From an uncultured Brachyspira sp. (lineage in GTDB: Bacteria; Spirochaetota; Brachyspiria; Brachyspirales; Brachyspiraceae): DNA of 6,220 bases. Below, piece by piece: positions 5,818 through 6,220 of this stretch; position 1 is the stretch's first letter, and each line of letters opens with the position of its first letter. The position numbers and the translations under genes are program-made. Location of the stretch: assembly GCA_934725655.1 (NCBI GenBank), contig CAKVCJ010000115.1, forward strand, positions 1 to 6,220, given 5' to 3'. The notes beneath the pieces are model-generated. The model ran no database searches and had not been told where the DNA came from. It saw only the letters and a program-made list of their open reading frames with translations.

Positions 5818-6220
5818 ATGTTAAATTTTGATGAGGTTATTTATAAGGAGACAATTGACAAAGGGGTTTCTTTAAGTAAAGAAATTATGTCTATGGCAGA
5901 TAAAATTGCTTCTGAAGGATATGATAATGTATTTTTCTTGGGAGTGGGAGGATCATTATCTATAATGAAAGGAGTTGCCAATATAATGAGAAAGGTATCT
6001 GCTAAAATTGATTTTTTTGCAGAGAGTGCCGCTTTTGTCGGAGTTTCAGACAATAAAAGATTAACTGAAAAATCATGTGTAATTATGATTTCAAAATCAG
6101 GCGATACTAAGGAAACATTAGCAGCAGCAAGTATTTTAAAATCAAGAAATATAAGAATATTTGCTATTACAGGCGATTCAAATAGTCCTATCGCTAAATT
6201 ATCTTATTGTAATGTAGTGA
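5818..6220 (+). CDS. Second operon SIS-domain deglycase, FrlB/GfrF-like (partial, cut by window end)
   Basis: Only the first 134 residues are present; the frame is open to the window edge. After about 35 helical residues comes the first SIS domain, with VFFLGVGGSLS (38-48), a phosphosugar-binding loop, and IMISKSGDTKETLAAA (89-104), whose SGDTKET resembles the SGNTPET of FrlB. ITGDSNSPIAKLS (117-129) matches the conserved xxSPIAxxS strand end. Compared with the divergent FrlB it has a longer N-terminus, more like E. coli FrlB or GfrF. The ATG has AAGGAG (5805-5810) seven bases upstream. Its position as the sixth gene after EIIA-B-C-D-SIS matches gfrF, fructoselysine-6-phosphate deglycase. The catalytic Glu/His region lies beyond the window, so activity cannot be judged. 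Confidence 0.82.
   Translation, partial: MLNFDEVIYKETIDKGVSLSKEIMSMADKIASEGYDNVFFLGVGGSLSIMKGVANIMRKVSAKIDFFAESAAFVGVSDNKRLTEKSCVIMISKSGDTKETLAAASILKSRNIRIFAITGDSNSPIAKLSYCNVV

Noticed and set aside
1..6220. CRISPR array, insertion sequence, tRNA or rRNA gene, or phage-like genes.
   Set aside because: No regularly spaced repeats, transposase motifs, cloverleaf-like sequence or rRNA-like sequence were seen; the genes form one coherent sugar-uptake locus.

Overview
The window is strongly AT-rich, with TTA, AGA and AAA/ATA codons dominating, AAGGAG-type ribosome binding sites and sigma-70/sigma-A-like promoters. It also has a mannose-family PTS. This fits a low-GC, probably anaerobic, host-associated bacterium. 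The base composition and the mix of AT-rich codons with occasional GGC/AGC codons suggest Brachyspira (a gut spirochaete) as first guess, with Fusobacterium or a low-GC Firmicute as alternatives. The genus cannot be proved from the sequence alone.

Layout: positions 1-143 hold no supported gene, only a hairpin terminator (83-119). A minus-strand gene (144-1112) encodes a FrlB-type fructoselamine-6-phosphate deglycase of the SIS fold. A 131-base divergent control region (1113-1243) separates it from a GntR/HutC-family regulator with a UTRA ligand domain (1244-1981). A second non-coding region (1982-2168) carries a near-consensus promoter with an operator-like repeat over the predicted transcription start. 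After it comes a tightly packed operon: PTS EIIA (2169-2588), EIIB (2600-3082), EIIC (3086-3862), EIID (3888-4709), a SIS-domain sugar-phosphate deglycase/isomerase (4723-5790) and a second FrlB/GfrF-like SIS gene cut by the window edge (5818->6220).

The order EIIA-EIIB-EIIC-EIID-SIS-SIS is that of the Salmonella gfrABCDEF operon, which takes up and phosphorylates fructoselysine and glucoselysine and then splits the 6-phosphates into lysine and glucose 6-phosphate. The simplest model is as follows. The PTS imports an Amadori-type sugar-amine and phosphorylates it at C6, so no separate FrlD kinase is needed. Two or three SIS enzymes then release the amine from different glycated substrates. 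The GntR protein, resembling Bacillus FrlR, represses both frlB and the PTS operon through a shared GTTATA-N4-GTTATA element and is relieved by a sugar-phosphate ligand. Family assignments of the proteins are firm. The exact substrates and the operator role are inference.
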